DNA of 64,000 bases from Diphasiastrum complanatum (lineage: Eukaryota > Streptophyta > Lycopodiopsida > Lycopodiales > Lycopodiaceae). Below, one piece after another: positions 43,681 through 56,225 of this stretch. A model generated the notes under the pieces. The model searched no databases. It was given only the letters and a program-made list of their open reading frames with translations, and had not been told where the DNA came from. A program made the translations under genes and the position numbers. The stretch covers positions 43,991,003 to 44,055,002 of the forward strand of contig CM055106.1 in NCBI GenBank assembly GCA_029204225.1, written 5' to 3'. Each line of letters begins with the position of its first letter. The first letter of the stretch is position 1.

Positions 43681-43849
43681 CAATTCTTAAAAGCAATACA
43701 AAATACTTTGTGACATTTTGATTGCATGATTCATTATGATGAAAATTTGTCATGTTCTAACAACTAGATAATATTGAAATGAATCTACGGGTACTATTTG
43801 AGAGTGTTGTGCTTACATATGCCCAAAGTGCTTTATGTAGCACCACATT

Positions 43850-46510
43850 ATACACTTTATGCTCGAACTTAAGTTCGAGCAAAGCTCCCATGTGGTTGTG
43901 TGGTCATCCATATAATTTCAAACCACTTTTTAACAGTATGTACTATTATTGCACCTACAAACCCTAGACTCTCAAATTTCTAATCATGAAATACAAAATG
44001 TTAGTAACACCACATTATACACTCTATGCTCGAACTTAAGTTCGAGCAATGCTCCCATGTGGTTATGTGATCATCCATATGATTTCATGCCACTTCTCAA
44101 CAGTATGTACTAGCATTGCACTTACAAACTCTAGACTCTCAAATTTCTAATCATGAAATACAAAATGTTAGTAACACCACATTATACACTCTATGCTCGA
44201 ACTTAAGTTCGAGCAATGCTCCCATGTGGTTATGTGATCATCCATATGATTTCATGCCACTTCTCAACAGTATGTACTAGCATTGCACTTACAAACTCTA
44301 GACTCTCAAATTTCTAATCATGAAACACAAATATTAGCTCAAACACGTATTGTTGTCTATTGATAGTTCGCATTACGATGTGCCAATATCATAAGCCAAA
44401 TATCATATAATCAAAGTGCTTTTACCTAATTCCTTATTGTATAATTGATGCTCGAACTTCAGTTCAAGCAAAAAGCTATTTTGTCAACATGTGACAATAA
44501 GTATTCTAACTGCTATTACTGCACCTACAAACACCATATTTTCAAAATACGATTTACAAAACACAAATTTGAGTCTCCTTGCTCAACCATGGGTTCGAGC
44601 ACATCTCTTCTTATAAGCAAGTCTCCACTATAATAATGCATCTACACAAACCATATGCTCAAAGTTCTTTATGCTAAGACCACATTATACACTCTATGCT
44701 CGAACTTAAGTTCGAGCAAAGCTCCCATGTGGTTGTGTGGTCATCCATGATTCCATGCACCTTTTTAATAGCATGTACTACTATTGTGCCTACAAACTCT
44801 AGACTCTCAAATTTCTAATCATTAAATACAAATGTTAGTAATACACTCTATGCTTGAACTTAAGTTCAAGCAAAGCTCCCATGTGGTTGTGTGATCATCC
44901 ATATGCTTTCATGCCACTTCTTAACATGATGTACTACACTTGCGCCTACAAACTCTAGACTCTCAAATTTATAATCATGAAATACAAATATTAGTAACAC
45001 CACATTATACACTCTATGTTCTAACTTAAGTTGTGGCTATGTGATCATCCATATGATTTCGTGCAACTTCTTAACAATATGTACTAGCATTGCACTTGCA
45101 AACTCCAGACTCTTTAATCATGAAATACAAATGCTAGATCAAACATGTATTGTTGTCTATTGATAGTTCGCATTACGATGTGCCAATATCATAATTTAAA
45201 TGTATAGTGATGAAAGTGCCTTCACCTAATTCCTTATTGTATAATTGATGCTCGAACTTCAATTCGAGCAAAAAAGCCACTTTGTCAACATGTAATAATT
45301 CGTATTCTAACTGCTATTACTACACCTACAAACACCATACTTTCAAAATACCATTTACAAAACAAAAATTTGAGTCTCCTTGCTCAACCACAGGTTCGAG
45401 CACACTTCTTCTTATAAGCATAGTCTCCAATATAATCTACTAATTCTATAATAATGCCTCCATAGATTGTGTTGTCATTATAGTTTATACTAATTCCATA
45501 TTGAAGACTTTATGCTCGAACTAAAGTTTGAGCAAAACTCCTCTATCACTGACTAGTCATCCATGTGATTTTATGCTAAGTTTTAATGCAATATGCTACT
45601 ACTACACATACACCTCCGTACTCTCAAAAATACTCTTCTCAAAACACATTTTTGAGTTTCCATGCCTGGCTTTATCTCTTCTACCACTATTGGTCATTCA
45701 TGTCATTTCGTCCCACTTGTTATCATTGGAAACTAGTATTGAACTTCAGATACAATACTCGAAAAATGCTCTTCACAAATCAAGTTGTTGAACTCGACCA
45801 TGAGTTATGACTTGCAAAATATGTTGTCTTGTAAATAAACCTCTCATTATGTTTAGTCAACTTGATAAAATTATCTTCAAATATCAAATGCTCATTGTGC
45901 TTTCCATAGTATAGACTCTATGCTCTAACTAAAGTTTGAGCAAAACTCTACCATCACTGTGTGATAATCTACAAGATTTGATCCTACTATTTAAAACAAT
46001 ATATTATTACCACACCAACCATTCCAAAATCTCACTATCAACCTTCTATTGGATCACAAGGTTGCTTGCAATAATGTCACAAGGTAATATTATCGACTAT
46101 ATGCTTGAACTTAGTACAATCAAAGTGCCACTATCTCTTCATACATATAATTGCATACTACTTGATGCCATAAATTGCCGCTCTTACAATCCCATACTTT
46201 AAGAATGCTATTCTCAAAACACATTTTTGGTCACCATGGTTGGTTGTAAATGACATATATTGCCTTGTTATCACAACTCACATTAGGATTTGTCAACACT
46301 GTGAAATTGTATTCAAGCATCAGATGGCCATGATTTTTTTGAAAATCCCATGTTTTAGGATCTATGCTTAAGCATATGTTCGAGAGGGCTTCTACCATGT
46401 TGTGAGTATCCAAACCATTTTATGTTGACATTTGTTGCACCTACTACTTCAAACTCTAATCACGCTACTTTTTAAATGTATTTATAAGTGTCTGCTCGAC
46501 CTTGAGTTCG
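43850..46510. repeat. Array built around a 20-bp perfect palindrome
   Basis: GCTCGAACTTAAGTTCGAGC occurs perfectly at ~43861, 44028, 44195 and 44698, and in decayed form near 44450, 44852, 45250, 45513, 45922 and 46490. Two neighbouring 167-bp units (from 44000 and 44167) are almost identical. A higher-order unit of ~800 bp is suggested by the repeat of 44330-44640 at 45134-45440. Phrases such as CATGTGGTTGTGTG and CTCTCAAATTTCTAATCATG recur with each unit. It contains no coding. Confidence 0.82.
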
Positions 46511-46724
46511 AGCACACCTTGGCTCCCCTGCAAACCACTAATCCTACATCAAATGGTCATAATGCTTTCTGCTAATTTCATATTATGTGATTTATATTAG
46601 AACTTAATTTTGTGCATAACTTGTGTATGAATTTAAGCTATTTATTAATACTATATACTACTATTGTAATTACAAATCTCATACTCTCAAATGCTCTTTG
46701 TTAAATACACAAGTATTGTGAATT

Positions 46725-46913
46725 TTGCATGTAGGTACAATGGTTGAGGACAAGCAAGTATTTTCACTTGATATTATCATGAAATCACCTATGCATAAGA
46801 AGGCCAGGTACACTCAACCAAGTCTGATCATAGCAGGTGAGATCTACTTGGTTGATTCAATTGGAGAAGAAAAAAAACCAATTAATTGGTATATGGAAAC
46901 ATACGACATGTGA
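46725..46913 (+). CDS. Unidentified short ORF, possible exon relic
   Basis: A 62-codon frame with fairly protein-like composition (SPMHKKARYTQPSLIIAGEI, then YLVDSIGEEKKPINWYMETY) and a TGA end. A TGTAG precedes the GTACAATGG within the frame, so a 3' splice site is conceivable. It matches no family I know, has no partner in the window, and could be chance. Confidence 0.2.
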   Translation: MHVGTMVEDKQVFSLDIIMKSPMHKKARYTQPSLIIAGEIYLVDSIGEEKKPINWYMETYDM

Positions 46914-48189
46914 GGAATACATATGAAAGATGTACATCTATATGTCTAGTCAAAAGATCAAGAGTAGGACGACATTTTTACCTTGGCTTATTGTTACCTT
47001 TGTAAATGTTAATTTTTGAGCTGTCAATGGTATCATGTTATCTTTTTTTTACTCCCAAGCCATAACAATTAAGGAGGGTAGACTGTACTCTGTTGTTAAT
47101 CTCTGACTGTACCAATCTGATGTGAATTATTAATGCTCATGCATTACTGGACTATGAATGGAGGGTTGCGGTTCTGTCTGCATATACCATACTTGAATGA
47201 GAAGAGTATCTGGTGTGAATCGCAGCTGTCCAAATCCTATATTGGAAGAGCGACCTGCACTTCCTGCTACTCTACTGTTCTGAAATGGTTGTGAAAGATC
47301 TGAAAAAATTCCTGTTAATCTGGGAGATTTGAAGAACGGACATTCCCCAATCCCATACAGGACAGCGATGGAGGTCTGACTCTGTCTACGCTGAAATTCA
47401 GTAAAACGTGAAGGAGAGGCCATCGCTGCTATCCCATCAGGAGCGCCATTTTGTTACTCTGAAATCTACCACCCTGTTGATTTTGGATAAGCGCTACTCT
47501 GCTTGCTGCCGCGCGATGGAGGCCATCGCTGCCATCTCAATTTGTGGGGCTTCTGACATCACAAACCTGAAGCATGTTTCGGTTCTCTGAAATCTGATCA
47601 GAAGGTTGACTGCTGCTTGTGAAAGATCTGAGTGCCCACTTCTTGAAGAATTTTGACTGTATGCTGGAAAAAGTGAAAGGGGCCAACAAAAGTGAGGAGA
47701 ATAGGGAACCGGCTACCTGCTGAAGAAAGGCCCTTAACCTGTGTGCACTATCCTTGGAACTGAAGGCAGTAAGTACACTGAACTTTGACGTGAGAAACAT
47801 TGAAATCTCAATAAATTACAAAAAGAGAATTACCGTAAAGAACCTTTAGTGAATTTTTCGAACGGTTTGTTATAATTTGAACTAACTTGTTAAAGGTATG
47901 TCCTTAATTCTAAGGAATTGTTTAGAAACTAAAGGCTATTTTGGAAAGGTTTATAACAGAACTTTAAAAGAATAATAAATTTACTGTAGTGAAATCAGTT
48001 TGCATGCAATGAAAAAACTAGAGAAGGTGAAATCTCTCAATTTTTAAGATTTTGAGAATATTTTTTGTTTACCTCCTAGTATGATAGTTTGAACTAAAAT
48101 TTCAAATGCTAAGTTATTATAGAAACAATATCATACTATGAACTGATATAAACATCAGCATTAACAAGTTTGATATTATTACTATTTCG
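46914..48189. other. No recognisable gene
   Basis: Overlapping short frames on both strands at 47130-47800 show no known motif. The phrase CCATCGCTGC(T/C)AT occurs twice (near 47421 and 47523). Confidence 0.4.
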
Positions 48190-50010
48190 GGTCGTTTAGA
48201 AGACACGATCCGAATACTTACCCAATTTTGTTGGAAGCTATAAGTTGGAATACTATTACAACGAGAAGGGCATGGTTGGAAAATACAATGTGAATGCTCG
48301 ATGCCATTGGCTGAGCAATAGTCTTTGAATTCATTTGAGATGTATTCACCGTCGTCGTCACTCTTGAGAGCTTTAATCTTCTTGCATGTCTGCAACTCAG
48401 CATTTTTTATGTATTTCTTGAAGAGCTTCAATTTTGTGCTTCAAAAAATATACAACAGTTCTTTTGGAATAGTTATCTATAAAAGAAATAAAGAATTTAG
48501 CACCAAGCAGTGATGGTGTTTGCATTAGGCCACATATATCAGTATGTACAATGTCTAGGAAATCTTTAGATATATGTTCTTGATTTGACTTAAATGGCCT
48601 TCTTGCCTGCTTTCCTATGATACAACGTTGGCAAAGAGGAGGGTCAACAATTCAATAGTTAAAATCACGAACTGAAGAACGTCTAGACATGTTACCTATT
48701 GATATATGATTAAGGTGACCAAGTCTATAATGCCAAATCAATCCTTTATTAACAGATGCTGAACTGCTTAAAACACAATCAATTACAGAGTTACAATGAC
48801 TAAGCCTATAGAGATATCCTTGTCTCTTTCCGAATGCGAGAATCCGCTTGCCTTTATCAAGTATCTGACAGGAATCTACGTGAAACTCTACCTTATGTTC
48901 TAAGTCTGTAATTCAACTGACCAACAATAGATTTGTAGCCAGCTTCGGGACATACAATATATTTGGTATGAGCTTTGATAATCCATTTTGAAAATTCAGT
49001 CTTACAATACCTTCACCTTCAATTCTGTGTGAGTTGTTATCTTCAAGGTGAACGAATTTCTTTGTGTTGTAGGTCGAATAGTCGATGAACCATTCTTGAT
49101 GGCTTGTCATGTGTTGCGTTGTTCCATAGTCGAGGAACCACTCCTCCAATTGACCATGAAGACTTCCTGCTCGCCGTCTTCTTCTTCTTGGATCTTCTGC
49201 TTCATGCTTGCTGCATGAGCTTGTTGATCTGACTGGTCATTGTTGAACTTCAAGATTCGACAGTCCTGGATTTCGTCGTTCATCCTCTTGCAGTACTTGC
49301 AAAAGAGTCTTTTCTTGTTCTGAGCAGGTTGTTGATTCTGGGTCTGTGAGTGCTCTGATTGTTGTCGATTTGTCAGACAACTTTCTTCTTCTGTTGCTTC
49401 CTTGTGTTCTTCGAAAATAATGCTTGCGAGTGGTTGATGGAGGACGAGGATGCTACATTCCTTCTTGTCCCCTCCTGTAGTAGCATGATTATGACTCAAG
49501 ACAATTTAATTTCTGTGTGTGAAAATCATCATCACCCAGTTTTCATATGAGGATGGCAGGCTAGACAACATTACAACGTCAAAGTCTTCGATCACTAAGC
49601 CTATTGTCGCTACCTGCTCTAATATATATTTATTAATGTGATTCTGAACAGAATCACCTTCTGTCATTCTGAGAGAAGAACTTTCTCCTCATATGCAGCT
49701 TTGAAGTGACATCCCTCACTTCATATAGTGTGTTCAATATATCTCAAGTCTCTTTCGAAGATTGGGCTTGTTTGATGTGGCCAATCTGTGTGTCGGAGAT
49801 GCTAAGGGTGATCAAGGCGAAAGCCTTGCCATCTCTGAGCTTCCACTTGGAAATGGCTTGCTCATCGACATTGGGAAGTAGTTCGGTTCCAGTGACTATT
49901 TCCCAAAGCTCTTTGGCCATCAGTACTACCCTCATCTTGAATTTCCATAAGTGGTAATTTGAACCATCGAGTTTGTCTACTAATAGAGCATATTGTGATT
50001 GTGAATCCAT
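48190..50010 (-). pseudogene. Ty1/copia gag-pol relic F
   Basis: Gag starts at the ATG at 50010 (MDSQSQYALLVDKLDGSNYH, then LWKFKMRVVLMAKELWEIV) and continues to ~49744. The gag end near 49260-49300 has a knuckle-like CKYCKR...C whose spacing is altered. The protease region (~49140) reads WFLDYGTTQHM, where D-S-G is expected, so the active-site triad is changed. ILYVPKLATNLLLVS, the gag-pre-integrase (LIWHYRLGHLN, ~48720) and integrase (FISFIDNYSKR, ~48490; KSDDDGEYISNEF, ~48360) follow with stops and frame changes. Similarity ends near 48190. No RT, LTR or primer site is present. The arm repeat begins ~80 bases upstream. Confidence 0.88.
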
Positions 50011-50091
50011 CTGGAAATTCAGGATGAGTGTATGCAAATAGTAGATTATATGACTAGAAACAATTACAACAAGTGTCTACTCTTTAGTTAT

Positions 50092-51580
50092 AACAAATGT
50101 GATGGTCTCTTGCACAAGTCCATTTGCTTTAAGAGCGATTAGGTTATCAACACTTGTTACATTGGCTATTACCTATTATTATATTTCAATGGGACGTAGG
50201 TGAAAAACAATCACATGTGCTATCTTATTCTATGAGGTGTGAGCAAAAAACTGGAATTAGTTTAATCTTTTGCTATTTACGAATGTAGGCAAGGTAGGCC
50301 CAGTGCCTTACTTAATAGCATCCCACTCATTACCTTGCCAAGTCCATTCTTGTAGCTACAACCACATTAATGTTTGTGATACAACAACCAAATTATGTTT
50401 AAAGCACTAACCTTAATAGTTGTGCTTTGAGCCTTATTACATTATTTTATTTACGTGGCCCAAGTCTAGTTTATTTAAAATACAATATATTATAAGTGCT
50501 CAAATCTTGACCATCCAAAATGTTTTTATTAAAATATGATTCACTACGTCATCAAAATCATCCTCAATGTCAATCAAATCATCTTCTCTTACTTCAATTA
50601 GATCCTTTTTTTTTCTTATCATCTATGTACAGAATCTAGGGCTTGTACTTTCATGGCTTCCTCTATCTTTTCATCTTCAGTTTCCTCCTGAACAACATCA
50701 ACTTTTTCAGAAATTATCACTAGTGAGGGTGCTGGTGACATCATCTTTATCTCTTGCTTCATCATCATATGAGCTGGATTAACATCCTATCGTTGATTAC
50801 AAACATCTTGAATTTCTTCAAAAAATGAGTCGATTTCATTATTAATTTCTTCCAAGGCATTGTCAGCAGTTGTTTTATTGTCTTTTCTACATAATGGCCA
50901 AACGCAAATAATTGCTTTTGCATTTTTTTAATCTCGTTTTTTGGATTTTCTACTAAGTGAATTTGCACGTGGCAGCTAATGAGGATAGATTACCACATGC
51001 AAAGTATTGCTTTTGCATTTTTTTAACCTTGTTTTTCTAGATTTTTTTGCTAAGTGAATCTGCATGTGGCAGCTAATGAGGACATATTACCACACACATG
51101 CAATATTTTCTAGAATGTGCATGTGGCATGTGACACCCATACATTGGCTCTCTACATGCACATTTAGTTAGAATTTCCATGTGTTGTGTCAATTCTTTAC
51201 TAGATGTCCACATAAGAGTTGTGGTGGGAAGGCTCACAAAAATCTGCTTTTAATTTTATATGAGATTTCTGCTCGTGGAGTTGCCTCCATAATAAAAGGA
51301 AAACTAAACATTTGGCATTATGACTACTGATTTAGATATCTAAAATTTTAAACCTTAGTCTTTGGAGGACATGGACCTCATATAGCTCAACATAACATTT
51401 TAAGAGACCATAGAAAATTTTGAAATTGTGAAGTTCTGTCTTCTTGAGCGGTCTATTTTTTGCACAATTCTTGGCAAATCATTTGGCCTTCCCGACTCCT
51501 TATGTGAAAATACACTTTTGGTGTTTTGCATCCCTTTTTAACACTTGGTTGTTCGCTCTCTCTGATGGTGGTCGCCACTA
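50092..51580. repeat. Arm repeat copy 3 (dispersed relative of the palindrome arms)
   Basis: 50092-50870 matches the inner left arm (~20101-20880) in direct orientation, including the decayed acidic protein tail on the minus strand (EVREDDLIDIEDDFDDV). It continues beyond the palindrome break with a ~95-bp tandem duplication (50890-50990 and ~51000-51095, sharing GTGGCAGCTAATGAGGA). It ends with a stretch (51470-51580) that appears inverted in the palindrome spacer. It therefore shows the older, uninterrupted arrangement. Confidence 0.75.
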
Positions 51581-51797
51581 TATAACTACCACATTGAGAA
51601 GCATTCCTCATTAGTTAGAGCATTCTGTTTATTGTAGATCAGTCGTCCAGAGTCTATTCGAGATCGTCATTGAAGCCCTTCTCTAGGGTGCATGGATTGG
51701 ATAGCACCATCATCTTATGTACTTGCTTAATTATCAAATTTTAATATTCGAGTTTATTGTCTCTTGTCTATGCTGAATTCAATTATCAATTCTAATA

Positions 51798-51809
51798 TGG
51801 TATCAGAGC
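51798..51809 (+). other. Primer binding site, copia G
   Basis: TGGTATCAGAGC following about 200 bases of presumed LTR (from ~51590, left edge unresolved). Confidence 0.8.
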
Positions 51810-51869
51810 TTAGGTGCTAGAGTGAGATTGTTTGAGTTCTGAAAGTTTTGTGCATAGCTAAGCAGTTTG

Positions 51870-52165
51870 ATGGCTTCAGAAGGTGTTGTTGTTCAAACAA
51901 GTATGCTTATACGTCCACCAACATTTTCAGAAGGAAAGTTGGATGGAACTAACTATACTTTGTGGAAGTTTAAAATATGTGCTATATTGGATTCCTACGA
52001 ACTATTGGAGAACGTTCTAGGATTGGAGGTTGAGCCACAACCAACCCTAGATACTAAAGATGCATCGATTCTAATACCACCCAATCCAGCAGTGCTTCGT
52101 ACATGGAAGCAATAGAATGCAGACGCGTTATGTGCTATTGTAACAAGTGTTTCAGGATGCATCCT
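51870..52165 (+). pseudogene. Ty1/copia gag fragment G
   Basis: The frame begins MASEGVVVQTSMLI and contains KLDGTNYTLWKFKICAILDS, a typical copia gag N-terminus, 60 bases after the primer site. A TAG at 52113-52115 interrupts it. Weak continuation (DALCAIVTSVSG) ends near 52165, where unrelated sequence follows. Everything else of the element is missing. Confidence 0.8.
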
Positions 52166-52436
52166 ATGTGGTGGCAAAAGTCAAAGGGCCCAATCATAAG
52201 AGAGAGATGTGTTGTAAGCGCCCAATCAAAAGTGAGGGATGTTGCATCACACATCCAATAGGATTAGAGAGACTATGTTTAAGGGGTCCAATAGGAATTA
52301 AGTTTGGATCTCCATGAGTTTCTATATGTACTTTCATTTCCTTCATTAATGTATGAGAGATCTATGAGATTTTTTTAGTCAATTTGGAGATTTGCCAATT
52401 TTGCTTGTATTGCCTTCTCTCTCTGGATGAGCCTAA
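52166..52436. other. No gene; LTR-like sequence of unknown family
   Basis: Contains GGGCCCAATCA / GCGCCCAATCA-type repeats and a TATATG stretch. It may be part of an LTR, but no partner is present. Confidence 0.3.
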
Positions 52437-53355
52437 TGAATAAACAAAACGTATCTATCATCAAAGCTTTGCTAGCTTTCAGCCCTCACTCTGATGAAAA
52501 AGTTCGCGAACGCGAAAGTCAGAAGACACGAAGCAAACATGTTCGCGAACACCCTGACGAAAAGACACGAACACGAAAAATGTGCGAAAGAGATTTTTTC
52601 ACGGTACAACAGGAGAAAGTTAGATGACAAGAAAGTCAAACGACTCGAAGTGACATGAAAAACGTCGTGACACCTTTTTCTGCCCTCACGCTCCAAAAAG
52701 GACCAGCAAGATCATGCAAGTACCCAGTAGTACAGATATCTGATCTGATAGCATGACATCAGCATATACACTCTAGGTCGTGGCTAATCTACCACTCTTG
52801 TTATTCCTGATTAGCTGTAGATGTTTAATCACTCTAATCTAGAATTTACACGATGTGACTATATACTTTCTGGATGATACTTGATACATACACATGAAGT
52901 AGTCTAATGCTAGTAAGCAAGAAGACGAAAACATAGAATATGAGTCCGCCTGCTTGCCAGACAATTCTGCATAGGATCTGTAGATCCACTCGTGGAAGAA
53001 CTGTATTTCTCTCACGCCAACGCACTACGTGGATTTGCATGCAGTGCTTGAAGAATCAGAAGAATCAATAGATAAGTTTTGTAGCCGTTGCACACATATC
53101 ACTCTTATCTTGTCTGATCTTGAATGTAAATTAGTCTGCTGCTATTCGTGTGTCTGATTCCCTTGTTCATTTAATTCTGCACCTTGGTTTGAATTATGTT
53201 GAATTCTACATTAATTTGTTAACATAGTACAACAGTGTCTGTCTACATTCTGGAGGACTGTAGGAATGATACAGTTGGCAGTGACCAGAAATCATATATG
53301 AAATCCATTGGAATCATCTCGTTGTATTTCGAGTTCGCGTTCTCGATTTGCATCA
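52437..53355 (+). repeat. 5' LTR of copia C1 (919 bp)
   Basis: Starts TGAATAAACAAAAC and ends TTTGCATCA, one base before a primer site. It aligns along its length with LTR C2 (56226-57252), for example AAAGC(C)TTGCTAGC near the start and CTCACGCTCCAA in the middle. Confidence 0.85.
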
Positions 53356-53356
53356 G

Positions 53357-53368
53357 TGGTATCAGAGC
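53357..53368 (+). other. Primer binding site, copia C1
   Basis: TGGTATCAGAGC, one base after the LTR end. Gag starts 95 bases further on. Confidence 0.92.
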
Positions 53369-53462
53369 CTACCCTGTCATAATCTGACATAGCCAAAGGC
53401 TATCAAATCTAGGAGGCCAAACATTCAAACAAACAACCATCAACAAGAGATCTTCATAAGCA

Positions 53463-55041
53463 ATGGCTTCAATCAACAACATACAGAGCAAGATCTGTAC
53501 AGTTCTTGATTCATCAGGATCTAACTTTCTAGCATGGAAAGTTAAGACATCATTGATACTCAAGGGTGAAGGTTTATTCCCCTGGGTGGATGGCATAGAA
53601 GAAATGCCTATGACATCAAGCAAAGAGCTATGCAAGTGAAGGGAGAAAAATGACAAGGCAATAGCCTTGCTATCTTCATCCATCGAAGATAGTCTCACAC
53701 TTGACCTGGCTACACTCTTCAAAGCTAAGAAGATGTGGGATACACTGCTCACGAGATTTCAAATGAAATCAAGAAGTCAAATAATGATGCTGGAAGATCA
53801 ACTAACAAATCTACAATGGGATGGGAAAGACCTCACTTTCTTTGTAAGGAAGATGAAAGATCTATTTCTATCACTACTTAACTCTGTAGCAGAAAATGCA
53901 GTGTCAGTTGAGAAGCAGCTCACTTACCTGTTGAGAGCCTTACCTAGATCTTTCCAGACAACCAGAACCCTGCTTGCGAATGACCCTACAATGACCCTCA
54001 AAAAGGCAATTGTCACGATTTGATAGGAAGTCGAGGCTAGAGAGAACCTTGATCACAATGATGGTTATGACCAGACACTCTACAACAACAAAGAAAAATC
54101 CAAGAAACAATTCAAGCCTAAGAGAGAGTCAAATCAAAGGCATGATCATGATCAGCAAGCAGAGGGGACCAGCAAAGGCAACTAGAAGAGCAAATGGAGG
54201 TCGAAACAACAAGGTGGAAAAAAGAAGACTTGCGTGAGATGCAGAAGAGATGGGCACACAGTTGATACATGTTGGCTCAATCCAAAGATTGAGTGTATCC
54301 ACTGCCATAAGAAGGGTCACGCAGCCAGCGATTGTCGCCTAAACCCGAGAAACAAATCAAAACAGAACAAACAGGAGGACAACAATAGTTCATCCTATGT
54401 TAAGGAGCCTGAGAGCTCAAAAATGGGCAAAGAGAGATCGAACAGAAATTGTTCGACCGCCTACATTTGTGAAGACGTGTGTGCAGCATCAATATTTGAC
54501 ACACATGAGGTGATCCTAGATTCAGGAGCCACCTCACACTTCGCGACATCAAGACAAATCATGTCTGATTTCAGAGTGCAGATCCTTCAAGATTCATAGT
54601 TCTTGGAGATGGATCCAAACATCAAGTGAAAGGTACTGGTTCACTGTGGCTCAACACCAATGGCAGAGACAGACGACTCAAAGATGTTCTGTTCGTGCCT
54701 ACACTACAGCAAGACTTGCTTTCTGTGGCAAGAATAGCTGATGTAGGAATGCATGTGACATTTTCTGATGAAGCATACAACGTGATTGATGCCAATACCA
54801 GTACCCTGATCACTCAAGGCAGAAGAAAAGGTAATCTATATCACCTGAAGATACGCCTGCCTGCGGATCAGGTGCATCAGACTCATGATGATTCGCCAAA
54901 CACTCTGTGGCACATGAACTCCATGGCATTTTATCAAGCAAGCCATCATGGAGCGATAACAGGGGTCAGCATCTCGAATGCAACCAGTTCAACTACCTGT
55001 GATGCATGTCTGAACGGTAAGATGTCATGCACTCCATTTGT
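53463..55041 (+). pseudogene. Ty1/copia gag-pol relic C1 (gag to pre-integrase)
   Basis: Gag opens at 53463 (SGSNFLAWKVKTSLILKG) with a stop at ~53637. It continues in the same frame through QLTYLLRALPRSFQTT to paired stops TGATAG at 54021-54026. After that come a basic linker and two CCHC knuckles (CVRCRRDGHTVDTC and CIHCHKKGHAASDC, 54230-54330). The protease motif is VILDSGATSHF (~54520), followed by a frame change near 54585, LFVPTLQQDLLSVARIAD and the pre-integrase motif CDACLNGKMSCTPF. At ~55041 it is cut and joined to an internal part of LTR A3. It shows the MITE-free version of the gag site occupied in C2. Confidence 0.9.
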
Positions 55042-55378
55042 CCCTCTATCTCATTTCATGCTTATACATGGTTCTCTTGGGTTCTACTATCCATTGGTGC
55101 ACTATCTTGGTGATTGCTTGCAATGATATGTATAGAATGATCTATATTTGCTATTTTTGGATCCACAGGTGTTAAATACAGTAGCTTGCTGGTTCTGTAT
55201 GGACAGCAACAGTACTTTTTTATTTCATTCAAGTTTGATCAAGTTCTATTGGTGTGTGCATCTCATTTTGTGTGTAGAAGCTGATTTTTTCTACATTGGT
55301 GAGATTAGTAATGTATTTCTCTTTCTAACCAAAGATCATTCAAGTAGATTGGATCTTAAGGATCTGAAATCTTTCACA
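55042..55378 (+). repeat. LTR of copia A3 (3' half)
   Basis: Matches the last ~320 bp of LTR A2 from CTCTATCTCATTTCATGC onward, and ends CTTTCACA at the primer site. The 5' half is missing. Confidence 0.85.
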
Positions 55379-55390
55379 TGGTATCAGAGC
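55379..55390 (+). other. Primer binding site, copia A3
   Basis: TGGTATCAGAGC directly after the LTR end. Confidence 0.92.
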
Positions 55391-55978
55391 TTGTGTTTCA
55401 GGTTATGAAGGAGAAAATCAGATCTATCAATGATTTGGTGAAGATATCAAGTCTAGAGCATGCTAGAGAAGATTCTACATCAAAATCGAATTTTCTGCTT
55501 TTGTAGATTGGATCTTTTGTAGATCAAAACACTAAATAGGTCAATATACTTGATCAATTCTGATTTTTGAATTCACATACTGGATTTGGCCAATTTTTGG
55601 ATCATTGAATCAACCTAAGTAGTGGCTTATAGATTGCATATCAAATTTTCAGCATTTGCATGTAGATTTGGAATAGTCAATTTTTTGTCATTTTGTCAAA
55701 ACCCTAATTTTGATTGGATCTCTAGATAGTGAGGTTGCTGGACTTCATTTAAGTGTGTTTCAATCTTAGGAAGTGGCAAAAGTCATTAGATTGAGGATAG
55801 ATCATAGATTGATCAAGATTCCATAATTCTATGTGTTGATTTGCTTGGATAAGTGCTAGAAGAGAATTTCTGAGATAGTTTCAAATCTTGGTGATCTCTT
55901 TTGAAAGCATTTGTTGTTGTTCAAAGAAGTGCTTTGTGCATTGAAGCAGGTTGGAAGAGAAGATCAGGTCATTGCTAC

Positions 55979-56225
55979 ATGGCAACCTCAATTGGAGTCA
56001 TGTTGGAAGCCAATGATAGGCTTACCTCAAGTAACTATTTATTGTGGAAAGTGAGGATTGAGTCACTTCTTGAGATGAATGATGTTTTGGATATTGTTGT
56101 AGGTTTGGAGGAGAGACCAGCAACACAACAAGATCAATTGAGGTATGACAATAGGGCCAAGAAGGCTCTACACATGATAAAGATGAATGTTACCAATGAA
56201 CTTCTCAAGGAAGTTGGAAAGTGCA
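55979..56225 (+). pseudogene. Ty1/copia family A gag, copy A3, cut by LTR C2
   Basis: Starts at the ATG at 55979 with ANDRLTSSNYLLWKVRIESL and remains open to KEVGKC. There the 5' end of LTR C2 (TGAAGAATC) begins, so only ~82 codons remain. Compared with A1 and A2 the break is abrupt, as expected for an insertion. The other half of this gag was not found downstream. Confidence 0.85.

Noticed and set aside
43860-44720. Palindromic array considered as a CRISPR-like array
   Set aside because: The sequences between palindromes are themselves repeated and not unique spacers, and the context is a plant-type genome; it is a satellite-like array.
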